A stretch of DNA of 27,844 bases from a virus, in the IMG/VR virus record IMGVR_UViG_3300030102_006895, positions 6,078 through 33,921 of that record. The stretch is one strand, 5' to 3'. Position 1 is the stretch's first letter. Each line of letters opens with the position of its first letter. The notes under the pieces were generated by a model. It was given only the letters and a program-made list of their open reading frames with translations. It ran no database searches and was not told the origin of the DNA. Below are positions 21,233 through 27,662 of the stretch, piece by piece. Position numbers and translations under genes: made by a program.

Positions 21233-21436
21233 GTGAAACATAAAAAGTACAGACTAATGGTAGGTGATTTGGTTGTATGTTATCTGACAAATACTACGAA
21301 ATATCGCGCCCTACTCGATGCTGGTATCGTTTTGGATACAAACAGAGAGAAGGGGGAAATCTATGTTCTGAGTCGTCACGGGTACAGAAGATGGTGGAAG
21401 GAGTCTAGGTGGAAACTCCTAAAGAAAAAGAAATGA
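21233..21436 (+). CDS. VGDLV-family small protein, 67 aa
   Basis: A GTG start gives 67 residues with the motif MVGDLVVCYLTN at residue 9; the ATG at 21257 is an alternative start that would align it with the other members. The beta-rich core (DAGIVLDTNREKGEIYVLSR) ends in a basic W-K-E-S-R-W-K-L-L-K-K tail. It overlaps the next gene by ATGA. SH3/KOW-like by inference. Confidence 0.6.
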   Translation: MKHKKYRLMVGDLVVCYLTNTTKYRALLDAGIVLDTNREKGEIYVLSRHGYRRWWKESRWKLLKKKK

Positions 21437-21675
21437 AGATGGGCGAAAATGTTCTGTTCGTTGAGGACTACATGGTATGGGGTCACAACGTCAATGGCAT
21501 GACGGGAATGTTTTATAGGTTTGAAACTTCTGGAAACTGCCTCGTGTATATCTCAAAGATCGAAGAATGGTGTGAACCGCCATTAAGTTTCCTGATTAGG
21601 AAATCCAATGGAAGGGTTGGAAAAAAGAATAGAATTTTTTGCGATAGAATTAAGACAATGGAGATTACTTATTAA
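21433..21675 (+). CDS. Small SH3-like protein, 80 aa
   Basis: The ATG overlapping the upstream stop gives MKMGENVLFVEDYMVWGHNV, a diverged version of the K-x-G-D-x-V start. The rest is beta-rich (GMFYRFETSGNCLVYISKIE) with a basic end. A longer in-frame version starting at 21409 lies inside the upstream gene and lacks an SD. Confidence 0.55.
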   Translation: MKMGENVLFVEDYMVWGHNVNGMTGMFYRFETSGNCLVYISKIEEWCEPPLSFLIRKSNGRVGKKNRIFCDRIKTMEITY

Positions 21676-21819
21676 ATGCTAAAGGGTAGACATATGATGG
21701 GTCCTGACTTTTTGCTACTTGCTGTACCACTTGCCTCCGCAGCGGTCTTGACGGTGGGGGCATTGACTGGTCTTTATGTCGTTGGCAAGACGGCAAAAAT
21801 TGTAAAAAAGATTGTTTAG
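21676..21819 (+). CDS. Micro-membrane protein, 47 aa
   Basis: 47 residues beginning immediately after the previous stop: one long hydrophobic, Ala-rich helix (FLLLAVPLASAAVLTVGALT) and a basic tail (KTAKIVKKIV). A second start at the internal M-M-G is possible (21694). The look is holin- or antiholin-like, but far too short for a confident call. Confidence 0.45.
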   Translation: MLKGRHMMGPDFLLLAVPLASAAVLTVGALTGLYVVGKTAKIVKKIV

Positions 21820-21829
21820 AGAGAAAGAC

Positions 21830-22060
21830 ATGAGCATTAAATTTTTATTGGGGTTCATCGCAATTGTGCTTTGTACTGGGTGTCCACTGACTGACGACTG
21901 CGAGCCAGACGATAATAACTATTCTCACACCGAATATGATTGCTATTACAAAGACTATTCGGTCGAGGTCTGTGGTAGAAACGGATGCACTAACGAAACC
22001 AGGAGCAAGCATGTTTGCGAGGACGTGCATGTGTGCTACTCGGACAATGAATGGGAGTGA
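21830..22060 (+). CDS. Cys-rich lipoprotein-like secreted protein, 76 aa
   Basis: The ATG follows a GAGAGAAAG stretch. Signal peptide SIKFLLGFIAIVLCTGC with a T-G-C lipobox-like end. The mature part is acidic and aromatic and carries six further Cys (DDC, YDC, EVC, NGC, HVC, HVC). It resembles the protein at 18042 in plan, not in sequence. Exported to the periplasm or outer membrane; function unknown. Confidence 0.6.
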   Translation: MSIKFLLGFIAIVLCTGCPLTDDCEPDDNNYSHTEYDCYYKDYSVEVCGRNGCTNETRSKHVCEDVHVCYSDNEWE

Positions 22061-22065
22061 GTGGT

Positions 22066-22503
22066 ATGTCTAGGAAAGTAAAGTCTGTTTCCTTTTTGAA
22101 GGGTGAGCACCGCGAAATTGTCGAAGCGGATAGCAGAACCGGCAAGTTCTTGTTGAAGTACAACGTGTACGGGAAATATGGTTCGACTCGCCTGGTTTCC
22201 AGGAGTTACAATTTGTACAGGTTTGTAACTCATGAACAGGTCAAGAATTGCGATCCAGTGCTTACTTTGGAAAGCGGTGACAAGATCCGTGTTTACCACG
22301 GTGGTGACCAGACTCAAATGCTTGCTCAGGCAGCAGGTCTGATCGAGAGGCATGACAAGACTCAGACTCTCAGGAAATCATTGCTGGAAAAGGTCAAGAA
22401 AAATTCATTAAAAGAAGTGCAGGATGTGGAAGAAAGAAGGGAATCTTTCGCCTACAATCTTGACTTTGTTTTTGATGATGACGACTATGATGGAATCTTT
22501 TGA
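22066..22503 (+). CDS. Unknown basic/acidic protein, 145 aa
   Basis: The start at ATG 22066 is chosen because GGAGTGAG lies six bases before it; an in-frame ATG at 22051 lacks an SD. A basic beta-rich N-terminal part (KFLLKYNVYGKYGSTRLVSR; LTLESGDKIRVYHGG) leads to a helical part (TLRKSLLEKVKKNSLKEVQD) and a very acidic tail (DFVFDDDDYDGIF), as in some DNA-mimic or assembly proteins. No family recognised. Confidence 0.6.
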   Translation: MSRKVKSVSFLKGEHREIVEADSRTGKFLLKYNVYGKYGSTRLVSRSYNLYRFVTHEQVKNCDPVLTLESGDKIRVYHGGDQTQMLAQAAGLIERHDKTQTLRKSLLEKVKKNSLKEVQDVEERRESFAYNLDFVFDDDDYDGIF

Positions 22504-22513
22504 AAATAAGTGC

Positions 22514-22542
22514 TTGATTGTTGGTTCAAGGTGTGATAGAGT
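22514..22542 (+). promoter_or_regulatory. Candidate leaderless promoter
   Basis: TTGATT (22514-22519), a 17-bp spacer, then TAGAGT (22537-22542), with ATG at 22550 near the expected +1. The 14-mer AAATAAGTGCTTGA (22504-22517) recurs at 25040-25053 in the same position relative to another family gene. Confidence 0.45.
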
Positions 22543-22549
22543 ATAAGGG

Positions 22550-22801
22550 ATGATTAGGCAGCAGTTCGACATAGGAGATCTGGTTCAGATAAACCTGCCC
22601 TATCCAACGAAGGATAGTAGAACGTCTATCGGTGTAGTGACCGAGACGAGACTTATCAACGCCCACATGACGTCTCCAGAACTTTATAGGTGGCACCCTG
22701 ATGAGTACACTTGTCTTGTTAGGGTGCTGCATGAAGACAAGGCGCGCTGGGTGCGCGCCAAGCATCTAAAAACTATTAGCAGGGCAAACTTTGCAAAATA
22801 G
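22550..22801 (+). CDS. IGDLV-family small protein, 83 aa
   Basis: 83 residues: the motif FDIGDLVQINLPYP at residue 6, beta strands (SIGVVTETRLINAHMTSPEL; YTCLVRVLHEDKARWV) and the family ending W-V-R-A-K-H-L-K-T-I-S. There is no SD; the ATG coincides with a predicted transcription start. A GC-rich palindrome in its 3' part (22741-22759) is explained by the A-R-W-V-R-A codons. Confidence 0.65.
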   Translation: MIRQQFDIGDLVQINLPYPTKDSRTSIGVVTETRLINAHMTSPELYRWHPDEYTCLVRVLHEDKARWVRAKHLKTISRANFAK

Positions 22802-23081
22802 AGAAAAAAGAATACGAAGTTTGTTTACGATCATGATGCTGATACTGGCACTCAGTGCGATCTTCAGTTTTATGTATGCTTCTCATCTCGAACAGGAACT
22901 TTCGCTTTTGGAAAAAAAGATAAAGATTCTGGAAAAAAAGAAAAAAGATTCCCTAAAGGATAAGTTAGACAAAATCATAGAGGGAATGGAACATGAAAAA
23001 ATGGAGAACTCGGGGTTGACAAGACCCTTTCCGTGTATATATTTATATGACACTATACCAGAAGGAGAAAACAATGAGTAA
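22791..23081 (+). CDS. Membrane-anchored coiled-coil protein, 96 aa
   Basis: A TTG start overlapping the previous gene by 11 bp. A basic head, one membrane helix ([20 protein letters not shown]) and a Lys/Glu-rich coiled coil ([18 protein letters not shown]) follow. The layout resembles spanin- or FtsL-like bitopic proteins, with no sequence proof. The C-terminus overlaps the dnaK start by 8 bp and contains the dnaK promoter. Confidence 0.5.
   Translation: MQNREKRIRSLFTIMMLILALSAIFSFMYASHLEQELSLLEKKIKILEKKKKDSLKDKLDKIIEGMEHEKMENSGLTRPFPCIYLYDTIPEGENNE
23016..23043 (+). promoter_or_regulatory. dnaK promoter
   Basis: TTGACA (23016-23021), a 16-bp spacer, then TATATT (23038-23043). The spacer AGACCCTTTCCGTGTA closely matches that of groEL (AACACTTTCCTAGTGTT). 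The leader ends in GAAGGAG before the ATG at 23074. Confidence 0.7.
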
Positions 23082-24942
23082 AGTTATAGGGATAGATCTG
23101 GGCACGTCCAATTCGTGTGTCGCAGTGATGGAAGGTTCTGAACCAAAGGTGATTACAAACATGGAAGGTTCAAGAACAACGCCATCAGTGGTTGCATATT
23201 CTGGTGGAGAGACCATCATTGGAAACCCAGCAAAGAGACAGGCAGTGACCAATGCCAAGAATACCATTTATTCTGCAAAAAGGTTTATTGGTATGCGATT
23301 TGACGAGTCAGAGAAGGATATCCAGGGCGTACCATTTGAGGTCCGCCAGTCCAACCAGGGCATGTGTGAGATTATGGTAGACGGCAAGGCACTAGCGCCC
23401 CAGACAATAAGTGCTCAGGTGTTGATCAACATGAAGTCTTCAGCAGAGGCATATCTGAACACTGAAGTCACAGAGGCAGTCATCACTGTGCCCGCATATT
23501 TTAATGACGCCCAAAGGCAGGCAACCAGAGATGCAGGTAAGATTGCGGGTTTAGACGTCAAGAGGATAATCAACGAACCTACTGCCGCTGCTCTCGCTTA
23601 TGGTTTGGACCGTGGAGACGATAAGAAGATTTTGGTTTACGATCTCGGCGGCGGCACGTTTGATGTCTCGATATTGGAAATCGGAGACGGTGTGATCGAA
23701 GTCATCAGCACCAACGGGGATACTCACTTGGGTGGCGACGATGTTGATAATTTGATCATTCAGTGGTTGGTTTCGGAGTTTAAGAAGGAGAGCGGCATTG
23801 ACCTTAGTAATGATTCCATGGTCATGCAAAGACTGAGAGAGGCAGCAGAAAAAGCAAAGATCGAACTGTCCAGCACGCTCCAGACAGATATCAATCTGCC
23901 GTTTATTACAGCAGACGCGACAGGTCCCAAGCACCTACAAATGAATCTCACCAGATCTAACTTTGAGAAGATGATTGAAGATGTTGTGAGCAGGTCAATG
24001 CAACCTGTTAAACGTGCACTGAAGGATGCCGGGACAAGAAAACAGGACATCGATGAGGTTTTGTTGGTCGGAGGTTCCACAAGAATTCCACTGGTGAGAA
24101 AAACTGTAGAAGATTATTTTGAAAAATCCGCCAGCACCTCGGTCAATCCAGACGAAGTGGTTGCCCTTGGCGCAGCAGTCCAGGGTGGTGTCTTCAGCGG
24201 AGAGGTCAATGATATTTTGCTCCTTGATGTGACCCCTTTGTCTTTGGGACTTGAAACTATGGGTGGTGTCATGACTAAGTTGATAGATAGAAATTCTACG
24301 ATACCTTGCACAAAGTCTCAAATCTTTACCACTGCCGCAGACAATCAACCAGCGGTGGACATAAAGGTTTTGCAAGGGGAAAGGGAATTTGCAGAGGACA
24401 ATAAGCGATTGGGAGTCTTCAAGTTGGAAGGCATCATGCCCGCCCCTCGCGGAGTCCCGCAGATTGAAGTGACCTTCGATATCGATGCTAACGGACTGGT
24501 AAAGGTTTCCGCCAAAGATCAGGCAACGGGCAAAGAGCAAAACATAAGCATCACAGGTTCGGGCGCGATGTCGGATGAAGAGATTGATAAATTGATAAAG
24601 GAAGCAGAGGAAAACTCAGAGACCGACCGTGCTCGACGAAGTCTGATAGAAGACAGGAACTCATTAGAGACTCTATGTTTTAGGGTGGAAGATATGGTTT
24701 CTGAACATGGAGACCGGATATCAGAAGAGGACAAACAGTTGCTCAAAGACTTAGCAGAAGACTCAAGAAGATACTTGACATCTGAAAGTCCAGATGTTAT
24801 AAAGTCACAAATTGAAAAAGTAAATGAGGCAATGCAGAGTGTGTCAAAAAAGATGTATGACGCATCTTCCCAAGACCCTACCGACGCAACACCACCAGAG
24901 GATGATGTTATCGACGCAGAGTTTGAAGAGTCAGATGCCTGA
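23074..24942 (+). CDS. dnaK: DnaK (Hsp70 chaperone)
   Basis: 622 residues, nearly full length for DnaK (about 640). ATPase domain: [13 protein letters not shown] at residue 6, [43 protein letters not shown], and [14 protein letters not shown]. The substrate-binding domain includes [20 protein letters not shown] and [19 protein letters not shown]. The alpha-helical lid and the acidic end ([13 protein letters not shown]) are present. It is complete and apparently functional; DnaJ and GrpE are not in the window, so host partners would be used. The start is set by GAAGGAG. An Hsp70 together with GroEL, Hsp20 and ClpP in one phage region is unusual. Confidence 0.96.
   Translation: MSKVIGIDLGTSNSCVAVMEGSEPKVITNMEGSRTTPSVVAYSGGETIIGNPAKRQAVTNAKNTIYSAKRFIGMRFDESEKDIQGVPFEVRQSNQGMCEIMVDGKALAPQTISAQVLINMKSSAEAYLNTEVTEAVITVPAYFNDAQRQATRDAGKIAGLDVKRIINEPTAAALAYGLDRGDDKKILVYDLGGGTFDVSILEIGDGVIEVISTNGDTHLGGDDVDNLIIQWLVSEFKKESGIDLSNDSMVMQRLREAAEKAKIELSSTLQTDINLPFITADATGPKHLQMNLTRSNFEKMIEDVVSRSMQPVKRALKDAGTRKQDIDEVLLVGGSTRIPLVRKTVEDYFEKSASTSVNPDEVVALGAAVQGGVFSGEVNDILLLDVTPLSLGLETMGGVMTKLIDRNSTIPCTKSQIFTTAADNQPAVDIKVLQGEREFAEDNKRLGVFKLEGIMPAPRGVPQIEVTFDIDANGLVKVSAKDQATGKEQNISITGSGAMSDEEIDKLIKEAEENSETDRARRSLIEDRNSLETLCFRVEDMVSEHGDRISEEDKQLLKDLAEDSRRYLTSESPDVIKSQIEKVNEAMQSVSKKMYDASSQDPTDATPPEDDVIDAEFEESDA
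24775..24803 (+). promoter_or_regulatory. Candidate internal promoter in 3' dnaK
   Basis: TTGACA (24775-24780), a 17-bp spacer, then TATAAA (24798-24803), inside dnaK. It could drive the short genes downstream; its location within coding sequence keeps confidence low. Confidence 0.35.
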
Positions 24943-25045
24943 GTTTGATTTCTATTCGTTTTCTTTTGAGACTTTCTTCAAGGGTATTTTCTATATCTTC
25001 TCAGCAATTGGTCTCTTATTGTTACTTGATCACAATAGCAAATAA
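24935..25045 (+). CDS. Micro-membrane protein, 36 aa
   Basis: 36 residues, overlapping the dnaK end by 8 bp. An aromatic head ([20 protein letters not shown]) and a hydrophobic helix ([11 protein letters not shown]) make a single-span membrane peptide. The overlap style matches neighbouring real genes. Function unknown. Confidence 0.45.
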   Translation: MPEFDFYSFSFETFFKGIFYIFSAIGLLLLLDHNSK

Positions 25046-25049
25046 GTGC

Positions 25050-25078
25050 TTGACTTTTGATCTTGCTTGTGTTAGTTT
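25050..25078 (+). promoter_or_regulatory. Candidate promoter of the KVGDLV array
   Basis: TTGACT (25050-25055), a 17-bp spacer, then TAGTTT (25073-25078), only three bases before ATG 25082. The element AAATAAGTGCTTGA overlaps the -35. The exact -10 is uncertain because the +1 would fall inside the start codon. Confidence 0.45.
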
Positions 25079-25081
25079 GGT

Positions 25082-25294
25082 ATGAAATTAAAGTCCTCTT
25101 ACGTCAGACATACGCTGCGCCCCGGTACTTTGTTTTGGTATGATTACCACTACCAACCAAAAGTGGCAATCGTAATTGGTCCGTCTATTGAGGACCCCGG
25201 TTTTTTGAGGTTGTTGGTACAAGAGACAGGACAAGTCAAGGTGATGAATTACAATTGGATACCAAAAGAGAGCATAATATGTGAAAGTCGGTGA
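25082..25294 (+). CDS. KVGDLV-family member, 70 aa (array 1, first)
   Basis: 70 residues with the family plan: LRPGTLFWYDYHYQ in place of K-V-G-D-L-V, strands PKVAIVIG and LRLLVQETGQVKV, and the ending I-I-C-E-S-R-stop. The last 14 bases are also the start of the next gene (GTGAAAGTCGGTGA). There is no SD at its own ATG. SH3/KOW-like by inference; function unknown. Confidence 0.65.
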   Translation: MKLKSSYVRHTLRPGTLFWYDYHYQPKVAIVIGPSIEDPGFLRLLVQETGQVKVMNYNWIPKESIICESR

Positions 25295-25300
25295 TCTAGT
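25281..25300 (+). repeat. Junction repeat A (gene end / gene start)
   Basis: GTGAAAGTCGGTGA plus TCTAGT. In one frame it ends the upstream gene (E-S-R-stop), in another it starts the downstream gene (V-K-V-G-D-L-V). This copy lacks the GGAGG upstream half. Confidence 0.85.
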
Positions 25301-25448
25301 GAGGTACAAAGAAGAGGTCCGTCATCTCGCCGGTGATGGAGTGTATATTGTGGAGCGTGTTGAGAGCAACAATTGCTGGGTCTTTTTGTTTGGATACGAG
25401 ACACCAATACAAATGAACTTGATGGAGGTTATCAGTGAAAGTCGGTGA
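25281..25448 (+). CDS. KVGDLV-family member, 55 aa (array 1, second)
   Basis: A GTG start yields VKVGDLVRYKEEVRHLAGDG, then a strand (VYIVERVESNNCWVFLFGYE) and the family ending L-M-E-V-I-S-E-S-R. It shares 14 bp with each neighbour. It is easy to miss because no ATG is in the right place, but start, length and ending agree with three other members. Confidence 0.7.
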   Translation: MKVGDLVRYKEEVRHLAGDGVYIVERVESNNCWVFLFGYETPIQMNLMEVISESR

Positions 25449-25454
25449 TCTAGT
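25424..25454 (+). repeat. Junction repeat B
   Basis: GGAGGTTATCA directly followed by GTGAAAGTCGGTGA and TCTAGT. The first half encodes E-V-I of the upstream gene and is at the same time a strong SD six bases from the GTG start. Confidence 0.9.
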
Positions 25455-25656
25455 TGTACCGCAGGATTGGGGTTATGGTGTGAATTTACAGACCGGGGAG
25501 TACATAAGGATCAAACCGGAGGCACCACCTCAGATAGTTACAAAACTAATTCAAATGAAAGATTGCAAAGTATTGGAAGCAGAAATTTACTTGCCATGGC
25601 GAAACGAAAAGTGTAGAATAACAAGTAGTGATTTCAAAGTTGTTAGCGAGGTATGA
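25435..25656 (+). CDS. KVGDLV-family member, 73 aa (array 1, third)
   Basis: A GTG start within junction repeat B gives VKVGDLVVPQDWGYGVNLQT. Beta-rich core (QIVTKLIQMKDCKVLEAEIY) and the ending S-S-D-F-K-V-V-S-E-V-stop, a shortened version of E-V-I-S-E-S-R. It is the last unit of this array; uvdE starts one base after its stop. Confidence 0.7.
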   Translation: MKVGDLVVPQDWGYGVNLQTGEYIRIKPEAPPQIVTKLIQMKDCKVLEAEIYLPWRNEKCRITSSDFKVVSEV

Positions 25657-25657
25657 C

Positions 25658-26656
25658 ATGAATCTTGGTTATGCATGTATTAACATGACCCTATCCGAAG
25701 TCCCTAAGTCAAAGAGGATCACGACCAATAGGTCAATGATCAAGAAGACGTTTCTTGAGAAGGGCAAGGCATATGCTTCTGCCCTCGCTCTGGAAAATGT
25801 CAAAGACCTGAAGAAGATTCTCCAGTGGAATGAGATGAACGGGATCAAGTTTTTCAGAATGTCTTCAGACATTTTCCCATGGTCTTCGGAATACTCTTTG
25901 TCAGATCTTCCAGATTATGATGAGATCTGTTTTCACCTCGACCAAGCAGGTGAGTATGCTACGGAGAATGGTCACAGACTAACTTGTCATCCAGGTCCTT
26001 TCAACGTACTTGGTTCGCCCAAGGATGAGGTCGTGCTGAAGACTATCAAGGAGTTGAACACACACTCGGAGATTTTTGATCTCATGGGATTCATCGATCC
26101 GAGTCCCTACAATAAGATCAATATCCATGTCGGGGGAACTTACGGTGGTGATTTTGTTGGCACTGCAAAAAGATGGTGCCAAAATTTTTACAGACTTGAT
26201 CACAATACACAGAAAAGACTGACACTAGAGAACGATGACAAGGCAAGCATGTGGAGCGTGAAGCACATATATGATCACATGCACAGAGTGATTGGTATCC
26301 CGATTGTGTTTGATTATCATCATCACAGATTTTGTACCGGAGGTCAATCAGAAGAAGAGGCGCTTAAACTTGCGGCATCAACCTGGGCAAGCGATATCAA
26401 ACCAGTTGTCCATGTTTCAGAGTCCAAAGCACTCGAATACAATGATGACAAAATCCGACCCCAAGCACATTCAGATTATGTTCTAAATCCAATAAATACC
26501 TATGGACAAGAACAGGATGTTATGCTAGAATGTAAGAAAAAAGAATTGGCATTGCTCAAATACAGAGAGATTTTATTAGAAAGGAGCGAAGTAGATGAAG
26601 AGTCCAGAGATTGCAGAATTGGCGGGAATCCGCACTGCGCTAGTGTCTATAATTAA
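25658..26656 (+). CDS. uvsE: UV damage endonuclease (UvdE family)
   Basis: 332 residues, matching UvdE (about 300). The TIM-barrel signature is clear: NLGYACINMTLSE at the N-terminus, then FFRMSSDIFPW, LTCHPGPFNVLGSP, INIHVGGTYGGD, RLTLENDDKASMW, IPIVFDYHHHRF and VHVSESK. These hold the metal-binding His, Glu and Asp residues. The enzyme nicks DNA 5' to UV photoproducts, useful to a phage of sunlit water. The last 20 or so residues overlap the next gene and differ from typical endings, so the C-terminus may be extended. It follows the KVGDLV array without a promoter. Confidence 0.92.
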   Translation: MNLGYACINMTLSEVPKSKRITTNRSMIKKTFLEKGKAYASALALENVKDLKKILQWNEMNGIKFFRMSSDIFPWSSEYSLSDLPDYDEICFHLDQAGEYATENGHRLTCHPGPFNVLGSPKDEVVLKTIKELNTHSEIFDLMGFIDPSPYNKINIHVGGTYGGDFVGTAKRWCQNFYRLDHNTQKRLTLENDDKASMWSVKHIYDHMHRVIGIPIVFDYHHHRFCTGGQSEEEALKLAASTWASDIKPVVHVSESKALEYNDDKIRPQAHSDYVLNPINTYGQEQDVMLECKKKELALLKYREILLERSEVDEESRDCRIGGNPHCASVYN

Positions 26657-26882
26657 GGACCTGAGAATGTTGGAAGGAAGGATTGCATCACTAGAGTACA
26701 GTGTCGGATCTCATGATACGATTGAGGTAGACGACGACGACTTTCCAGTAGGACCCTCTATAGAGGCAAGGGACAGTTATGACACGATTTCTACAAAAAA
26801 AGGTCTTGAAAACTGGAGAGTTTTGAAAGAGGTCGTAGTTGATGATATCAGTGAAGAAGTGAAAGGGGAAAACAATGCTTGA
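26595..26882 (+). CDS. Unknown acidic protein, 95 aa
   Basis: 95 residues with an AAAGGAG SD, overlapping uvdE by 62 bp. An N-terminal coiled coil (IRTALVSIIKDLRMLEGRIA) is followed by an acidic, disordered-looking tail (DTIEVDDDDFPVGPSIEARD). The good SD supports it despite the long overlap. Its TGA stop lies within a TTGACT box. Confidence 0.6.
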   Translation: MKSPEIAELAGIRTALVSIIKDLRMLEGRIASLEYSVGSHDTIEVDDDDFPVGPSIEARDSYDTISTKKGLENWRVLKEVVVDDISEEVKGENNA

Positions 26883-26961
26883 CTTTGTATTAAACGTTGC
26901 TATGTTAGCGGGCGGGATATTTCTCGGTACAGTGATTGTAGATTACTGGCGAAAGAGTTAA
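26875..26961 (+). CDS. Micro-membrane protein, 28 aa
   Basis: 28 residues after an AAAGGGGAA SD: a single hydrophobic helix (FVLNVAMLAGGIFLGTVIV) and a basic end (YWRKS). It overlaps the previous gene by 8 bp. Function unknown. Confidence 0.5.
   Translation: MLDFVLNVAMLAGGIFLGTVIVDYWRKS
26879..26906 (+). promoter_or_regulatory. Candidate promoter before the tRNA
   Basis: TTGACT (26879-26884), a 16-bp spacer, then TATGTT (26901-26906). The stop of the 95-residue gene is inside the -35. It could transcribe the tRNA; the match is modest. Confidence 0.3.
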
Positions 26962-26969
26962 CGGATTGT

Positions 26970-27042
26970 GCCCTGGTAGCATAATGGATAATGCAACGGT
27001 CTTCTAAACCGTAGACTACAGGTTCGAGTCCTGTCCAGGGTG
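26970..27042 (+). tRNA. tRNA-Arg (anticodon UCU)
   Basis: 73 nt fold as a complete cloverleaf. Acceptor arms GCCCTGG and CCAGGGT (first pair G-U), D-arm GCAT/ATGC, anticodon stem ACGGT/ACCGT with loop CTTCTAA (anticodon TCT), T-stem ACAGG/CCTGT with TTCGAGT loop, discriminator G. CCA is not encoded. It reads AGA and AGG, which are frequent arginine codons in the right-hand genes, so it probably supports phage translation in a host with fewer such tRNAs. Confidence 0.95.
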
Positions 27043-27079
27043 CTGATTTATAAAGACTGAAAAAGTCACAAAAAGATCT

Positions 27080-27108
27080 TGACATGCAAGGGATCGTGTG
27101 ATATTATA
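27080..27108 (+). promoter_or_regulatory. Sigma70-type promoter
   Basis: TTGACA (27080-27085), a 17-bp spacer, then TATTAT (27103-27108), followed by GAAGGAG and ATG 27132. It drives the last cluster of micro-proteins and the second KVGDLV array. Confidence 0.75.
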
Positions 27109-27131
27109 TGTTCAGAAAGTGAAGGAGACAT

Positions 27132-27251
27132 ATGATTACTTTAATTACAGGAGATGCGACAGAGGGGTTTTTCTGGGACTGCATCTTGATATCTGTTCTG
27201 TATCTTTTTTACAGGTTGTGTCATTACTCACAAGAGACAAAGTTGGATTAG
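27132..27251 (+). CDS. Micro-membrane protein, 39 aa
   Basis: 39 residues with a perfect GAAGGAG SD behind a good promoter. One hydrophobic helix (GFFWDCILISVLYLFYRL) and a polar tail (CHYSQETKLD). No family recognised, but the expression signals make coding likely. Confidence 0.65.
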   Translation: MITLITGDATEGFFWDCILISVLYLFYRLCHYSQETKLD

Positions 27252-27260
27252 GGGTGTCAC

Positions 27261-27368
27261 ATGCTTCAGCATTTATCAAATTGTCATGGTGAGTGGAATC
27301 TTTTGTTTGCCATCATTGGTTCGTTGCCCTTCGTCGGACTTTGGGTGCGGACAAAGATGAAAGGATAA
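27261..27368 (+). CDS. Micro-membrane protein, 35 aa
   Basis: 35 residues: polar His/Cys head (LQHLSNCHGEWN), helix (LLFAIIGSLPFVGLWV) and basic end (RTKMKG). I recall similar tiny proteins with the C-H-x-E-W-N-L-L motif in cyanophage-like genomes. Weak SD; 9 bp after the preceding gene. Confidence 0.55.
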   Translation: MLQHLSNCHGEWNLLFAIIGSLPFVGLWVRTKMKG

Positions 27369-27375
27369 GATAGAG

Positions 27376-27462
27376 GTGGAAACGGTTAAGATATTGATTG
27401 CGGTGCTTGTCCCGTTTATGGCAATAGCGATTGGCATATTTTTGTCTTTAATAGTAATTTGA
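27376..27462 (+). CDS. Micro-membrane protein, 28 aa
   Basis: A GTG start preceded by GATAGAG gives 28 residues that are almost entirely one membrane helix (VKILIAVLVPFMAIAIGIFL). Its stop is followed by junction repeat C and the next family gene. Function unknown. Confidence 0.5.
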   Translation: METVKILIAVLVPFMAIAIGIFLSLIVI

Positions 27463-27490
27463 GGTGATCAGTGAAAGTCGGTGATTTAGT
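27461..27490 (+). repeat. Junction repeat C
   Basis: GAGGTGATCA plus GTGAAAGTCGGTGA plus TTTAGT. Here the upstream half is not coding for a family C-terminus (the micro-membrane gene stops at 27462), so it acts only as SD and start. Confidence 0.9.
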
Positions 27491-27656
27491 CATAAAACGA
27501 TTTGGATATTTCGAACCCTGGCAGAGAGATAGTGTAGGGATTGTTCTAGGAAGAGAATGGCGCGATCACCTAGACTTTATTACTGTCTTGTATCCCAATA
27601 GAAATCCTGAGTTGTATCGTAGGAATGATTTCGAGGTGGCAAGTGAAAGTCGGTGA
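27471..27656 (+). CDS. KVGDLV-family member, 61 aa (array 2, first)
   Basis: GTG start: VKVGDLVIKRFGYFEPWQRD, strands (SVGIVLGREWRDHLDFITVL) and the ending N-D-F-E-V-A-S-E-S-R-stop. The extended SD GAGGTGATCA lies directly before it. It shares 14 bp with the next gene. Confidence 0.75.
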   Translation: MKVGDLVIKRFGYFEPWQRDSVGIVLGREWRDHLDFITVLYPNRNPELYRRNDFEVASESR

Positions 27657-27662
27657 CTTAGT
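27633..27662 (+). repeat. Junction repeat D
   Basis: GAGGTGGCAA plus GTGAAAGTCGGTGA plus CTTAGT. It encodes E-V-A-S-E-S-R-stop of one gene and the GTG start of the next. The 14-bp core is unchanged. Confidence 0.9.

Noticed and set aside
22741-22759. GC-rich perfect hairpin GGCGCGC-TGGGT-GCGCGCC
   Set aside because: It lies within coding sequence and has no T-tract; the palindrome follows from the codons for A-R-W-V-R-A. Not a terminator.
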